Origin: Mesobacillus persicus
Lineage (GTDB): Bacteria; Bacillota; Bacilli; Bacillales; Cytobacillaceae
Reading direction: 5' to 3'
Assembly: GCF_900109925.1 (NCBI RefSeq)
Contig: NZ_FOBW01000010.1
Span: 131,710 to 195,709, forward strand
DNA: 64,000 bases
Part shown: positions 36,609-45,462 of the stretch, piece after piece
Numbering within the stretch: the first letter of the stretch is position 1
Layout: each line of letters begins with the position of its first letter
Position numbers and translations under genes: made by a program
The notes under the pieces: generated by a model
The model's database searches: none
Seen by the model: only the letters and a program-made list of their open reading frames with translations
Told to the model about the DNA's origin: nothing

Positions 36609-36728
36609 ATTCCTAGTACAGGGAATATATATTCTCGTACCAGGAATATAACGTCTCTTACCGGGAATATAACGTCTCTTACCGGGAATATAACGTCTCT
36701 TACCGGGAATATATCGAAGTAACCAGGA
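36609..36728. repeat. 21-bp minisatellite
   Basis: About six units of 21 bases in non-coding DNA; the core CGGGAATATAACGTCTCTTAC is identical in three consecutive units and diverged at both ends. On the minus strand it reads as YIPGKRR repeats, but that frame has a weak GTG start and no support as a gene. Confidence 0.85.
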
Positions 36729-36790
36729 GAAAACACCCCAGCGCACCCTCTAAATTGTCCATTAAGGTTAAAAATACCCCGCAAGTTAGA

Positions 36791-36828
36791 GAAAAAAAGC
36801 CTCATTTCCTATGAAATGGGGCTCTTTT
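36791..36828. terminator. terminator below glcF
   Basis: AAGCCTCATTTC / GAAATGGGGCT stem, T or A runs at both sides. The minus-strand glcF transcript would end here after a 150-base trailer. Confidence 0.7.
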
Positions 36829-36980
36829 GATTGCTTTCTATGAAAAAATTTGGTCATTTTAGCAAGTTTCCGATACAAACGGTGCTTCGTGAACAATTCG
36901 CGAATGGCCTATGCCTGTTGCCTCGCCCTTTTCTAGTACAACAATATCATCCGGTCGAGAGTCGGTGTGCGTTGTTCTGA

Positions 36981-38348
36981 TTAGGAAGGGGACTTACTCT
37001 CTGCACGGTCAATTGATTCTACTAAATAATCGACCACATGCTTTGTTTCAATCACCTTTTCCATACCTTCTTTATGGACTCCTAATTTCATTTGCAAATA
37101 ACAACCTGGATTGGCGGTTATTAAGACCGCAGAATCTGTTTCTTTCACTTTTTCCATTTTCTTATCCAAGATTTCATTTGCTAATTCTGGTTGAAGCATA
37201 TTATAAATACCAGCAGAGCCGCAGCAATATTTCTTATCTGGAAGCTCAACATATTCTACATTAGGAACGGTTTTAACTAGTTTAGCAGGTGCATCCTTCA
37301 CTTTCATTACATATTGCAAATGACAGGAAGGCTGGTATGTGACACGTTCACCGCGCCCAACTGTTGCTGGCATCTCACCTTTTTCATGAACAATTTCACT
37401 AATATCACGAATTTTACTTGAAAAGCCTTTCGCCCGCTCGAGCCATACCGGATCATCACGGAAAAACTCTTCATACTCTACTAAAGCCGCTCCACAGCCG
37501 CCTGCATTCGTAATAATATAATCAACCTTCGCCTCTTCAAACGCTATGATATTTGCTTTAGCCAACTCAATCGATTTGTCTGTTTTCCCGCTATGATGGT
37601 GCAATGCACCACAGCAAACTTGCGATTTCGGCGTAACAACGTCAAAACCCGTCTTTGATAAAAGTTTAATAGAGTTATCATTTGTTTCCCTGAACATCAT
37701 ATCCATAAGACATCCTTGAAAGAACGCTACCCTTCCTCTCGAATCTCGTTTCTCATTCGCCCGCGGGGTAAATTCGGGATGGTGCTTACGCTTCGAAGGA
37801 GGTAAAATATCAGGCATAATTCTTTCCATTTGCTGCATTTGTTCCGGGAAGAACTTCATTATTCCAATTGCTCTGGTCACCTTCTGCAAGCCACTCTTTT
37901 GATACATCCATAATAAATTTCCAACTTTATTTAGGTTCTTTTGATCAGCAAGGACCTTATCAAATAGGAATTCTTTTACATTTCGTACAGACTTTGCTTG
38001 TTTTTTTATATCAACTTGGTTCGTATCTAACTTCACGCTCTTCTCATGAAAAGAATCCATCTCTACTGCTGCAGCAATTTGCTCTTTTGCTACCATAACA
38101 ATATCCGGAACCTGGACATCCATCGGACAGGCATCAACACAAGCTGAGCAGAGAAGGCAGCGATCCAACTGATCCTTGATTTCTTGATTTACTGAGATAG
38201 TTCCTTCAAGTAACGCACGGGCCATTAACACCCGTCCTCTAGGTCCATCTGCCTCTCGTCCTGTAATATTTAAGGTAGGACAGACACCACGACAGGCACC
38301 GCAACGCACGCATGTATACATTGACTGTTCAGGTGTAAGTAATTTCAA
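36981..38348 (-). CDS. glcF: glycolate/2-hydroxyacid oxidase iron-sulfur subunit GlcF
   Basis: 455 residues. Two N-terminal 4Fe-4S motifs, CVRCGACRGVCP and CLLCSACVDACP, and two C-terminal CCG-type domains, CCGALHHHSG and CCGSAGIYN. It carries electrons from GlcD to the quinone pool or another acceptor. TTG start with GAGGTGAAATCGT upstream. Last gene of the operon that starts with the aminotransferase. Confidence 0.92.
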   Translation of the reverse strand: MKLLTPEQSMYTCVRCGACRGVCPTLNITGREADGPRGRVLMARALLEGTISVNQEIKDQLDRCLLCSACVDACPMDVQVPDIVMVAKEQIAAAVEMDSFHEKSVKLDTNQVDIKKQAKSVRNVKEFLFDKVLADQKNLNKVGNLLWMYQKSGLQKVTRAIGIMKFFPEQMQQMERIMPDILPPSKRKHHPEFTPRANEKRDSRGRVAFFQGCLMDMMFRETNDNSIKLLSKTGFDVVTPKSQVCCGALHHHSGKTDKSIELAKANIIAFEEAKVDYIITNAGGCGAALVEYEEFFRDDPVWLERAKGFSSKIRDISEIVHEKGEMPATVGRGERVTYQPSCHLQYVMKVKDAPAKLVKTVPNVEYVELPDKKYCCGSAGIYNMLQPELANEILDKKMEKVKETDSAVLITANPGCYLQMKLGVHKEGMEKVIETKHVVDYLVESIDRAESKSPS

Positions 38349-38370
38349 ACGATTTCACCTCATTCCCTCT

Positions 38371-39807
38371 CTAGTTAGGCAGTGCCATTTTCCCTGGATT
38401 TAGGATATTGTTTGGATCAAGTGTCTTTTTTATAGCACGCATGATGTCCATCGCCGGACCATGCTCTACATCCATATACTTCGCACGCACAATTCCAACC
38501 CCATGTTCAGCTGTTGTCGTGCCTTCCATTTTTATCGCCAGATCATGGATATCATCGATCATTTTTTGAACATTTTCCATTTCAACTTCGTTATTGCTGT
38601 TTACAACTGGTCCTGTATGCAAATTTCCGTCACCTACATGGCCATAGATTCCGCAAACGATTCCATATCGGTCTGCTATATTATGAATCTCCCTTAATGT
38701 TTCGGGAAGTCTTGAAATCGGAACACAAATATCCTCGCCACCATAAACCCGGAAACCTCCTGGCTTTAACAAACCAACAGCAGCACCTACCAATTTTCTT
38801 GCCTGCCAAAGTTTTTCACATTCTTCTGGTTCATCACTGAATTTTATATAACTCGCATACTTTTCAACGACTTTCTTTAAGCGGGTCACTTGAGAGGAAA
38901 CCTCTTCTTTCGCTCCATCCACTTCAAACACAAGAATCGCTTCATTATCAATAGGCAGATTTAATTCGGGTTTCATCATATTCACTGCTTTCGTACAGTT
39001 AAAATCCATGATTTCAATCGCAGAGGGCTGGAGGCCTGAAGAAAACACCGCATTAACCGCTGCTCCTGCATCCTCTAGTTCCTTAAAAGAACAAAGGACA
39101 ATTCCCCTTGTCACTGGAAGAGGCAATAATTTTAACCGCAGTCGAGTAACAATGCCTAGTGTCCCTTCTGAACCAATCATCAAATGCGCTAAGTCATAAC
39201 CAGAAACCGATTTTAACGCTTTTGAATGAGCGCCACCGGTCACAATGACATCTCCTGTCGGAAGCACGACTTCCATTCCAAGAACATAATGTCTGGTTAC
39301 CCCGTATTTTACCGCCCTAAGTCCACTCGAGTTATTTGATACCATGCCACCAACGGTACACATATTGGCACTCCCTGGATCTGGGGGAAACCTTAAACCA
39401 TATGGTTTGAGTGCTTCATTCAAATCATTTTGAATGACACCTGGTTCAATCATTACCTGCATATTCCGATGATCAATATCTAAAATCCGATTCATTTTTG
39501 AAAGGTCCATCATAATCCCGCCCTTTGTTGAAACAGCACCACCAGTTTGACCAGTTGCTGCCCCTCTTGGATAAACAGGGATTTTATACTCATTGGCAAG
39601 CTTCACACATTCACTAACTTCTTCCGTCGATAAGGCAATAACCGCAACTTCTGGTTTCCTAGGATTCAATTGTGTTTCAAAGGATGCATCATAGGAATAG
39701 GTAATCATATCGGTGTTATTCGTTAAAACTCGGTCCTCACCGAAGATTTCCGTTAATCGGGATATTACTTTCTTATCTAAAGGAGGTCGCGCCATCGTTT
39801 CTGTCAT
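38371..39807 (-). CDS. glcD: FAD-linked 2-hydroxyacid dehydrogenase GlcD
   Basis: 478-residue FAD enzyme (PCMH-type FAD domain plus FAD-oxidase C-terminal domain). The FAD-binding stretch YPRGAATGQTGGAV and the C-terminal GDGNLHTGP and EHGVGIVRAKY are typical of glycolate/D-lactate dehydrogenases. It oxidises a 2-hydroxy acid to the 2-oxo acid; with GlcF downstream, glycolate is the default. Sequence alone does not exclude D-lactate, malate-type acids or sulfolactate. AAGGAG precedes the ATG, only 12 bases after the regulator gene. Confidence 0.92.
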   Translation of the reverse strand: MTETMARPPLDKKVISRLTEIFGEDRVLTNNTDMITYSYDASFETQLNPRKPEVAVIALSTEEVSECVKLANEYKIPVYPRGAATGQTGGAVSTKGGIMMDLSKMNRILDIDHRNMQVMIEPGVIQNDLNEALKPYGLRFPPDPGSANMCTVGGMVSNNSSGLRAVKYGVTRHYVLGMEVVLPTGDVIVTGGAHSKALKSVSGYDLAHLMIGSEGTLGIVTRLRLKLLPLPVTRGIVLCSFKELEDAGAAVNAVFSSGLQPSAIEIMDFNCTKAVNMMKPELNLPIDNEAILVFEVDGAKEEVSSQVTRLKKVVEKYASYIKFSDEPEECEKLWQARKLVGAAVGLLKPGGFRVYGGEDICVPISRLPETLREIHNIADRYGIVCGIYGHVGDGNLHTGPVVNSNNEVEMENVQKMIDDIHDLAIKMEGTTTAEHGVGIVRAKYMDVEHGPAMDIMRAIKKTLDPNNILNPGKMALPN

Positions 39808-39819
39808 AAATATTCTCCT

Positions 39820-41712
39820 TTATGAATTATTTATTTTCCGCCATAATGTTGTCCGGCCAATTCCTAAAATTTTTGCTGCTTCTGTTTTATTTCCATTCAC
39901 TTGATTCAATACTTCGAGGATGTACTCGCGTTCATATTCTTGAAGTTTCCCTGTATCTTGTTGCTCTCCGTTTTCTTCCTGATTAGTTTTCAGTTGGAGA
40001 AAGTCCTTTCCACCAGCAAGCATGACCGTTTCCTTGCTGATAACTTCATCTGGGGACAAAATCATTGATCGTTCAACTATATTTCGAAGCTGACGAATGT
40101 TACCTGGCCAATGATATTGCTTAAGGATTTCCATTGCTTCAGGAGCAAATCCGAAGATTTCTTTTTGGATATTTGGCTCTAGCTCTTCAATAAAGTGTTC
40201 GCATAACAAAGGCAAATCCTGTATTCTTTGACGTAAAGGCGGGATAGGAATATCCAAAATATTCAAGCGGTAATAAAGATCTGCCCGGAACTTTCCTTCC
40301 TCGACCATAACCTCAAAGTCACGGTTTGAGGCAGCAATTACCCGAATATTGATGGGAATAACCCTTTCGTCGCCCAGACGCATCACTTCACCTTCTTGAA
40401 GAACCCTTAAAAGTTGCGCCTGAACGGACTCTGCTAATTCACCAATTTCATCGAGAAAAATGGTTCCCTGATGGGCTAATTCAAAGAGACCCGTTTTTCC
40501 TCCCTTGCGCGCTCCCGTAAATGCACCATCTACATACCCAAACAATTCACTTTCGAGTAAATTTTTCGGAATAGCGGCGCAGTTTACTGCCACAAAGGGT
40601 CCATCTGAGCGTTTGCTTAGGCTATGAATTAAATGGGCAAAGACTTCCTTTCCCACTCCTGTTTCGCCTGTCAATAAAACCGTCGAATCTACCTGTGAAT
40701 ACTTTTTTACCTTATCAATCGCTTTTTGATACGATTTACTTTCGCCGACAATATTCTCTAGCTCGTATTTCGTCACATGGCCACGATGTAATAATTTCTT
40801 TCGAATTTCCTGTTCCTGCTGCTGAAGCTTTTGGAGTTCTTGGAAGGTACATACGGCACCAAATACTTTGTTCTCATGTAGAATCGGGATTCGATTGGTA
40901 ATGATTTTAACGCCATTTTCATCCTGAATTCGATTTAGTTCCTCTTTTCCGGATAAAATTACCTTTTTCATTCTGGAATTTAGCAAAATATCGTCAATCC
41001 GTTTGCCAATTACATTTTCAAACTGGATGCTGAGAATCCGGTGAGCGGAAGGATTGCAGACGGTAATGATGCCGTTTTCGTCAACAGCGATCACACCATC
41101 AGCAATAAAATCCAGAATGGCTTGCAGCTGTTTCGTCCGTTTCGCTTCTGTACGTCGCACATCAAGTATGCTCTTAGCCTCTTGAATTGCTTGGATTACT
41201 GATTCTACACCGGATGTAAGCACAACCGTCTTAACATTAGGGTCATTTACTTTGTTAACGTAGACACTTTTACCAATTAGAACATCAATCTTACGACTCA
41301 CCAGTGTTCTAACGGCACTTTCTACTTGATCAATCTTGTCGATTGTATACTTCTCTATTGATAACCCTAGTGCCGCTTCTATTGCTTCGACTCCTTGAAG
41401 GACATCTACAGTATCTGCAATTCCAATTTTCAGCCCGTATTTTCTCGCTTCGGTTATGGTTCGCAATAAGTCATAGCCTGTTATCGGAATTTGAACGACC
41501 GGTATATTGAGTGTTGATTCGGTCATTTTTGCCCCTACAGTTCCTCTACTAATAATGACCTCTGTACCACTTTGTTCAAGTTGTTTAGCGATGGAGATTG
41601 CATTATCAAAATTTATTTTTTTGATTATGAAACTTTCCCCGGTTCTACTACAAGCTTCCTCAGCAACCGGTATGATTTCATCGATGGGAGCTAGAATAGC
41701 GATTTTAGACAT
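39820..41712 (-). CDS. sigma-54-dependent activator, PrpR N-terminal type
   Basis: 630-residue enhancer-binding protein. N-terminal PrpR-type sensor (periplasmic-binding-like, about 1-175), a PAS domain (about 195-300, ILDFIADGVIAVDENGI), AAA+ domain with Walker A LTGETGVGKE, the sigma-54 contact loop GAFTGA and Walker B GTIFLDEIGE, and a Fis-type helix-turn-helix at the end (GNKTEAAKILGIGRTTLWRKI). ATG at 41712 chosen (AGAGGTG upstream). It sits between genes read from one of two sigma-54 promoters in the island and is the obvious activator of both. Confidence 0.93.
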   Translation of the reverse strand: MSKIAILAPIDEIIPVAEEACSRTGESFIIKKINFDNAISIAKQLEQSGTEVIISRGTVGAKMTESTLNIPVVQIPITGYDLLRTITEARKYGLKIGIADTVDVLQGVEAIEAALGLSIEKYTIDKIDQVESAVRTLVSRKIDVLIGKSVYVNKVNDPNVKTVVLTSGVESVIQAIQEAKSILDVRRTEAKRTKQLQAILDFIADGVIAVDENGIITVCNPSAHRILSIQFENVIGKRIDDILLNSRMKKVILSGKEELNRIQDENGVKIITNRIPILHENKVFGAVCTFQELQKLQQQEQEIRKKLLHRGHVTKYELENIVGESKSYQKAIDKVKKYSQVDSTVLLTGETGVGKEVFAHLIHSLSKRSDGPFVAVNCAAIPKNLLESELFGYVDGAFTGARKGGKTGLFELAHQGTIFLDEIGELAESVQAQLLRVLQEGEVMRLGDERVIPINIRVIAASNRDFEVMVEEGKFRADLYYRLNILDIPIPPLRQRIQDLPLLCEHFIEELEPNIQKEIFGFAPEAMEILKQYHWPGNIRQLRNIVERSMILSPDEVISKETVMLAGGKDFLQLKTNQEENGEQQDTGKLQEYEREYILEVLNQVNGNKTEAAKILGIGRTTLWRKINNS

Positions 41713-41833
41713 ATACACACACCTCTAACTTCTCTATTATTTAGACAATCCTTATCTTTATTTTAAACGATTGTACAATAATGTTAAGAAAAATTAGAAA
41801 ATTATCTGTATAAAGTTCCTATTTATTTTTGAT

Positions 41834-42556
41834 TCATACCTTTTGATTGAGGATATGTTGAGCTTTAATTTTAACAACACTTTCAACTTGACCTAGTGGA
41901 CCAGAAGGAGAGATGATAGCGACCGTACCTCCTAGTTCGTCTAGTTGTTTAATCAAGCTTACTCTTTCCCCTTCATCTAGTTGGCTTATTACTTCTCCAC
42001 CGAAGATAATTCCCCAGCCTGCCAAGCTATCATTGAAGTAGCCTCTTAAATAGTCACAAATTGCATCGACATCCGCGGTACCCTTAAACCTCCCGCTTAA
42101 TTCAACATAAATACTTTCTGGAATGGTCATCTGCATTTTGCCCGTTGCTAAACATTTAGCCATTCCTGCAGGAGAAATCTTAATGGGAATGGAACCAAGT
42201 GCCCCTAATTCAGCAACTCGGTCATCCACTCCAGCAATGACTTTTCCTTCAAGTAAATCAACTTGTTTTTTCAAGACTTGAATTCTATTAGTTCCATGAA
42301 TAATTGGTAAGCCTTTCGCATTCGAAAACTGCCTTATATCTGACCAATGCTCAGATGCGATAGCAGTCTCATTGGCCATAATCATACAGCGAGGATGCTC
42401 GATGGCTTTGTATCCTAATTCGCAAAAATTCCTTATGACATTTAAACTATTTTCTCCTGATAGAAAAAGAATATCGGGTGTCAGTAAGTTTCGTTCCCCT
42501 GGGGCAGTCTGGTCCAGTTGGCTACACCGGGCTAGATTTATTTCAATAATATTCAC
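41834..42556 (-). CDS. aconitase/LeuC-like protein without the cluster cysteine motif
   Basis: 240 residues. The second half follows the LeuC/aconitase pattern: DDRVAELGALGSIPI (110-124), MAKCLATGKMQMTIPESIYVELSG (132-155), a DAICDYLRGYF segment and a G-E-V-I...L-D-E-G-E-R-V-S-L-I segment. In active dehydratases the first of these reads GDSHT(C/S)T-x-GA-x-G with iron-ligand cysteines; here it is DDRVAELGALG with none, and the other ligand cysteines are also missing. It is less than 60% of LeuC length. I infer a non-catalytic or altered member. GTG start with AAAGGGGAG upstream. Confidence 0.7.
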   Translation of the reverse strand: MNIIEINLARCSQLDQTAPGERNLLTPDILFLSGENSLNVIRNFCELGYKAIEHPRCMIMANETAIASEHWSDIRQFSNAKGLPIIHGTNRIQVLKKQVDLLEGKVIAGVDDRVAELGALGSIPIKISPAGMAKCLATGKMQMTIPESIYVELSGRFKGTADVDAICDYLRGYFNDSLAGWGIIFGGEVISQLDEGERVSLIKQLDELGGTVAIISPSGPLGQVESVVKIKAQHILNQKV

Positions 42557-42589
42557 CTATCCCACTCCCCTTTAGGAAAGGTACACATA

Positions 42590-43756
42590 TCAGCAGTTTG
42601 GATTTTCAAGCCAATGTCTTTGTGCTCCGGAGACCCCAGCACCAAGCTCTACTTCATGACCGCTTTTCTTTAATGCTAACTCCATCGCAGCAAACATTTT
42701 TAACATATCAGCTGCGTCGGTATAGCCCATGTGTCCAAGTCTTAAAATTTTATTTTTCACCTTGCCCAGTCCTCCACCTAGTGCAATGTGAAACTCTTCT
42801 CTCATCATCTTGCGAAAAGCGTCGGCATTGTCTAATTTGACAGCAGTCAAAGTCGGACTCGCAGCAGCATCTTCTACTAATAATTCTAGACCCAATGCTC
42901 TGACCCCAGCTCGTGTCATATCACGAAGGGCTGCATGGCGCTTGTATTCGTTTTCTATCCCACCGCCACGTTCAATCATGTTACAAGCTTCTCTTAATCC
43001 ACAGACAAGGGCGATATTCGGTGTGTAAGGCGTGCCCAATCCTGATTCAAGTCCTTTTTTGTATTCTTTAAGATCAAAGTAGAAGGACGGACATTGATGG
43101 TTTTCAATCACATTCCAAGCTTTCTCACTCATCGTGATCAGCGCAATGCCTGGAGGAAGCATTAATGCTTTCTGTCCACCTGTTGCAACGATATCAATTC
43201 CCCACTCATCCATATAAAGTGGTGCTCCAACAATAGAACTTACAGCATCAACCATAAAAATTGCTTCTGTTTCCTGAACAATCGCTGCGATTTCTTTTAT
43301 ATTGTTAAGTGCTGATGTAGAAGTTTCACAATGGGTTGCAAAGACTGCCTTTGCTTCCGGGTTTTCTTTCAATGCTTTTCGAACATCTTCAGGATCTACA
43401 ATTTCTCCCCACTCAGCATCGACGCGAACAACTTTACAACCAATATGATTGGTAATGCCTTGTAGGTATTCCCCAAAATACCCGACAACACAAAGAATAA
43501 TGGTATCATTAGGTCCAATCGTATTAATAATAGCCGTTTCTAGCGCTGATGCCCCACTAGCAGTTAAAGGAATAACTAGATTATTTGTCTGGAAAATCAT
43601 CTTCGATTTTTCAATGGTTTCTTGTAATACTTCCTGAAAAGCAGGGTTTCGATAATCCATCATTGGATGATCAAAACTTTGCTGCATAGCAATCTGAATT
43701 TCTTTAGGTACTTGCACTGGTCCCGGTAATCTTAAGTCCATTTTTTCTGAAAACAT
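42590..43756 (-). CDS. class V aminotransferase, alanine/serine-glyoxylate type
   Basis: PLP enzyme of 388 residues that would transaminate glyoxylate or a similar 2-oxo acid. RLPGPVQVPKEIQ starts the family; HCETSTSALNNIKEI, MVDAVSSIVGAPL and ATGGQKALMLPPG (Schiff-base lysine) follow. ATG at 43756 chosen for AAGGGGAG seven bases upstream. First gene behind the sigma-54 promoter at 43809; glyoxylate made by GlcDF would be its likely substrate. Confidence 0.9.
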   Translation of the reverse strand: MFSEKMDLRLPGPVQVPKEIQIAMQQSFDHPMMDYRNPAFQEVLQETIEKSKMIFQTNNLVIPLTASGASALETAIINTIGPNDTIILCVVGYFGEYLQGITNHIGCKVVRVDAEWGEIVDPEDVRKALKENPEAKAVFATHCETSTSALNNIKEIAAIVQETEAIFMVDAVSSIVGAPLYMDEWGIDIVATGGQKALMLPPGIALITMSEKAWNVIENHQCPSFYFDLKEYKKGLESGLGTPYTPNIALVCGLREACNMIERGGGIENEYKRHAALRDMTRAGVRALGLELLVEDAAASPTLTAVKLDNADAFRKMMREEFHIALGGGLGKVKNKILRLGHMGYTDAADMLKMFAAMELALKKSGHEVELGAGVSGAQRHWLENPNC

Positions 43757-43808
43757 TCTGACTCTCCCCTTAGTGAATATAATTTTGAAAATTCTATACT
43801 CTCTCTTA

Positions 43809-43826
43809 ATGCAATTATCATGCCAA
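43809..43826 (-). promoter_or_regulatory. sigma-54 promoter of the aminotransferase operon
   Basis: On the minus strand TTGGCATGATAATTGCAT: -24 TGGCATG, four bases, -12 TTGCA. It lies 53 bases before the aminotransferase start. Confidence 0.85.
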
Positions 43827-43870
43827 CTTTGAAAAGGCACTATTTATCACGTTGTCACATTGTTTAATTT

Positions 43871-43925
43871 GTTTCACGTTCCATTACGGAACAACTATTG
43901 AAACACATGCGCTCCTATTGAAACA
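43871..43925. promoter_or_regulatory. candidate activator sites upstream of the aminotransferase operon
   Basis: GTTTCA at 43871, palindrome GTTCC-ATTAC-GGAAC at 43878-43892, and two direct repeats CTATTGAAACA at 43895-43905 and 43915-43925, exactly 20 bases (two helical turns) apart. Spaced 45-115 bases above the -24 box. Confidence 0.5.
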
Positions 43926-43979
43926 AAAGAAAGGTGCTGTCACCACCCATTTTATGGGAGGTCACAGCACCTTTCTTTT
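43926..43979 (-). terminator. strong terminator after the TauE/SafE gene
   Basis: AAGAAAGGTGCTGTGACC / GGTGACAGCACCTTTCTT long stem with T run; it separates this unit from the sigma-54 operon below. Confidence 0.9.
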
Positions 43980-43990
43980 TGTTAGTCAAA

Positions 43991-44034
43991 GGCTCTTTAT
44001 AAAACTTTGTTGCTTTTGGATACAAAACTGAGAT
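43991..44034 (+). repeat. short dispersed repeat, copy A
   Basis: GGCTCTTT, then AAACTTTGTTGCTTTTG, shared with 54948-54984. No coding content. Confidence 0.5.
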
Positions 44035-44099
44035 TTAAATATAAGTAAAAAGTTTGCAAACATATTAAAACGACAAATTCCCTTACGAAACCAACCTTA

Positions 44100-44873
44100 T
44101 CAAATCAACTTTAATCCACTAATTAGAATCATTAGAGCCATAATCGCTCTTAATGGTTTGGCAGGTATTTTAGCTGAAAAGGTACTTCCAATAATGACAC
44201 CTGGGATGGAGCCCAATAATAAGTTTACCATTAGCAGGTAATCTACATTGCCTATTCCTGCATGCATAAGACCCGCTGCCGTGACTAGAAAGAAAGCGTG
44301 GGCAATATCGGTTCCCACCAACTCCGTCGGACTCATTCTATATAGATACAACATTACCAATGCAAATAATGAGCCAGAACCGATTGACGTTAAACCGACT
44401 AAAAAGCCTAGTACTGCCCCAACCACGATAGTCAAAGTTTTTTTCTCCTCTAATGGCTTTAATTGAATTCGATTTGATTCAAATCTTCCCTTCATGAAGG
44501 TTTTAACCAAGGTAGCTAAAGCAACTAAGATTAAAACATAGCCCAGCGCGTGTTTAATTACAGCTTCCTGGTTATTAAAAAATGAATCAAATAGTTGCAG
44601 CATCCCTACCGCTATTATTGCACTTGGAATACTTCCAATTGCAAGGTATTTCATTAGCTTTAGGTTGATTGTCTTTTGTTTCCAATGCTGCACAGAACCG
44701 AAAAATTTGGTTATAGAATTATAAGCAAGATCGGTTCCCACTGCAATGGCTGGATTTATCCCCATTAAGACTAAGACAGGAGTTAACAGGGCCGCTCCCC
44801 CTACGCCTGTTAGTCCGACCATAAATCCAATAAATAGGCCCATTACAATCATTCCGATACTCATTAGGTGCAC
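44100..44873 (-). CDS. TauE/SafE family anion transporter
   Basis: 257-residue membrane protein with about eight helices and the duplicated family motif (GFMVGLTGVGGAALLTPVLV near the start and GFLVGLTSIGSGSLFALVML after the middle). Members export sulfite, sulfoacetate or other organic anions. Given the sulfite- and sulfolactate-making genes about 2 kb away, sulfite or sulfolactate transport is a fair guess, but glycolate-type anions are possible too. Confidence 0.85.
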   Translation of the reverse strand: MHLMSIGMIVMGLFIGFMVGLTGVGGAALLTPVLVLMGINPAIAVGTDLAYNSITKFFGSVQHWKQKTINLKLMKYLAIGSIPSAIIAVGMLQLFDSFFNNQEAVIKHALGYVLILVALATLVKTFMKGRFESNRIQLKPLEEKKTLTIVVGAVLGFLVGLTSIGSGSLFALVMLYLYRMSPTELVGTDIAHAFFLVTAAGLMHAGIGNVDYLLMVNLLLGSIPGVIIGSTFSAKIPAKPLRAIMALMILISGLKLI

Positions 44874-45125
44874 ACTCCTACAAATTCCTTTTTTTTACAT
44901 ACCACCAATTTATGAATAGGTTATATGCCTTGTGACCTAATAACAGGATTGAGGAGGGCCCAAATTGTAAAAAGCAAAGGGCTGTGTTTTTTTGTAAAAT
45001 CCCAAGCCGATTTTAACGTGAGAAATAGTTATCCATGCTCTCCTCTCTAAAATAAATGCCTTTTTACAGTGAACCAAAGCTTTAACCATCATAGTTATAT
45101 CAAATGTTAGATTCAGAAAAAGACA

Positions 45126-45156
45126 AAAAAACAAGCCCTATTTATACGGGCTTGTT
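45126..45156 (-). terminator. terminator after the 93-residue gene
   Basis: AACAAGCCC / GGGCTTGTT stem; seven Ts follow on the minus strand. Confidence 0.9.
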
Positions 45157-45168
45157 CCCAGCGTATGT

Positions 45169-45450
45169 TTATTCTTCCTTTTGATCTTTTAATGTGATCT
45201 TTTTACAACCGACATATAGGCAGGATAGTATATCTAATCCCGGCTTTGCTTTTGCTAACCCTTTTATATAAGGTGTAACCAAATCCTTGAAATCCTCTCC
45301 AACGCCTTCCTCTTCTAAGATGCCGTATACAAAGAGTTTCTTTTCATCAAATAAAAACGCCACGTTTCCAACTGCCTTATTCTTTGTGTCCACTACATTC
45401 AACACTTGAAACTGTGGGGTAATAACCTCAGGTGAAAAGTAAATTTGCAT
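45169..45450 (-). CDS. unknown 93-residue protein downstream of the MFS gene
   Basis: Starts MQIYFSPEVITPQF; ATG at 45450 chosen for AAGGAGTGGG upstream. Predicted alternate strands and one helix, two cysteines near the end (LSCLYVGCKK). It starts 12 bases after the MFS stop, so the two are probably one transcript. Function not recognised. Confidence 0.65.
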   Translation of the reverse strand: MQIYFSPEVITPQFQVLNVVDTKNKAVGNVAFLFDEKKLFVYGILEEEGVGEDFKDLVTPYIKGLAKAKPGLDILSCLYVGCKKITLKDQKEE

Positions 45451-45462
45451 CAATCCCACTCC

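Noticed and set aside
36564-36805. Minus-strand frames with YIPGKRR or FPVRDVI repeats
   Set aside because: Both are translations of the 21-bp minisatellite in two frames; the starts are weak and both cannot be real.
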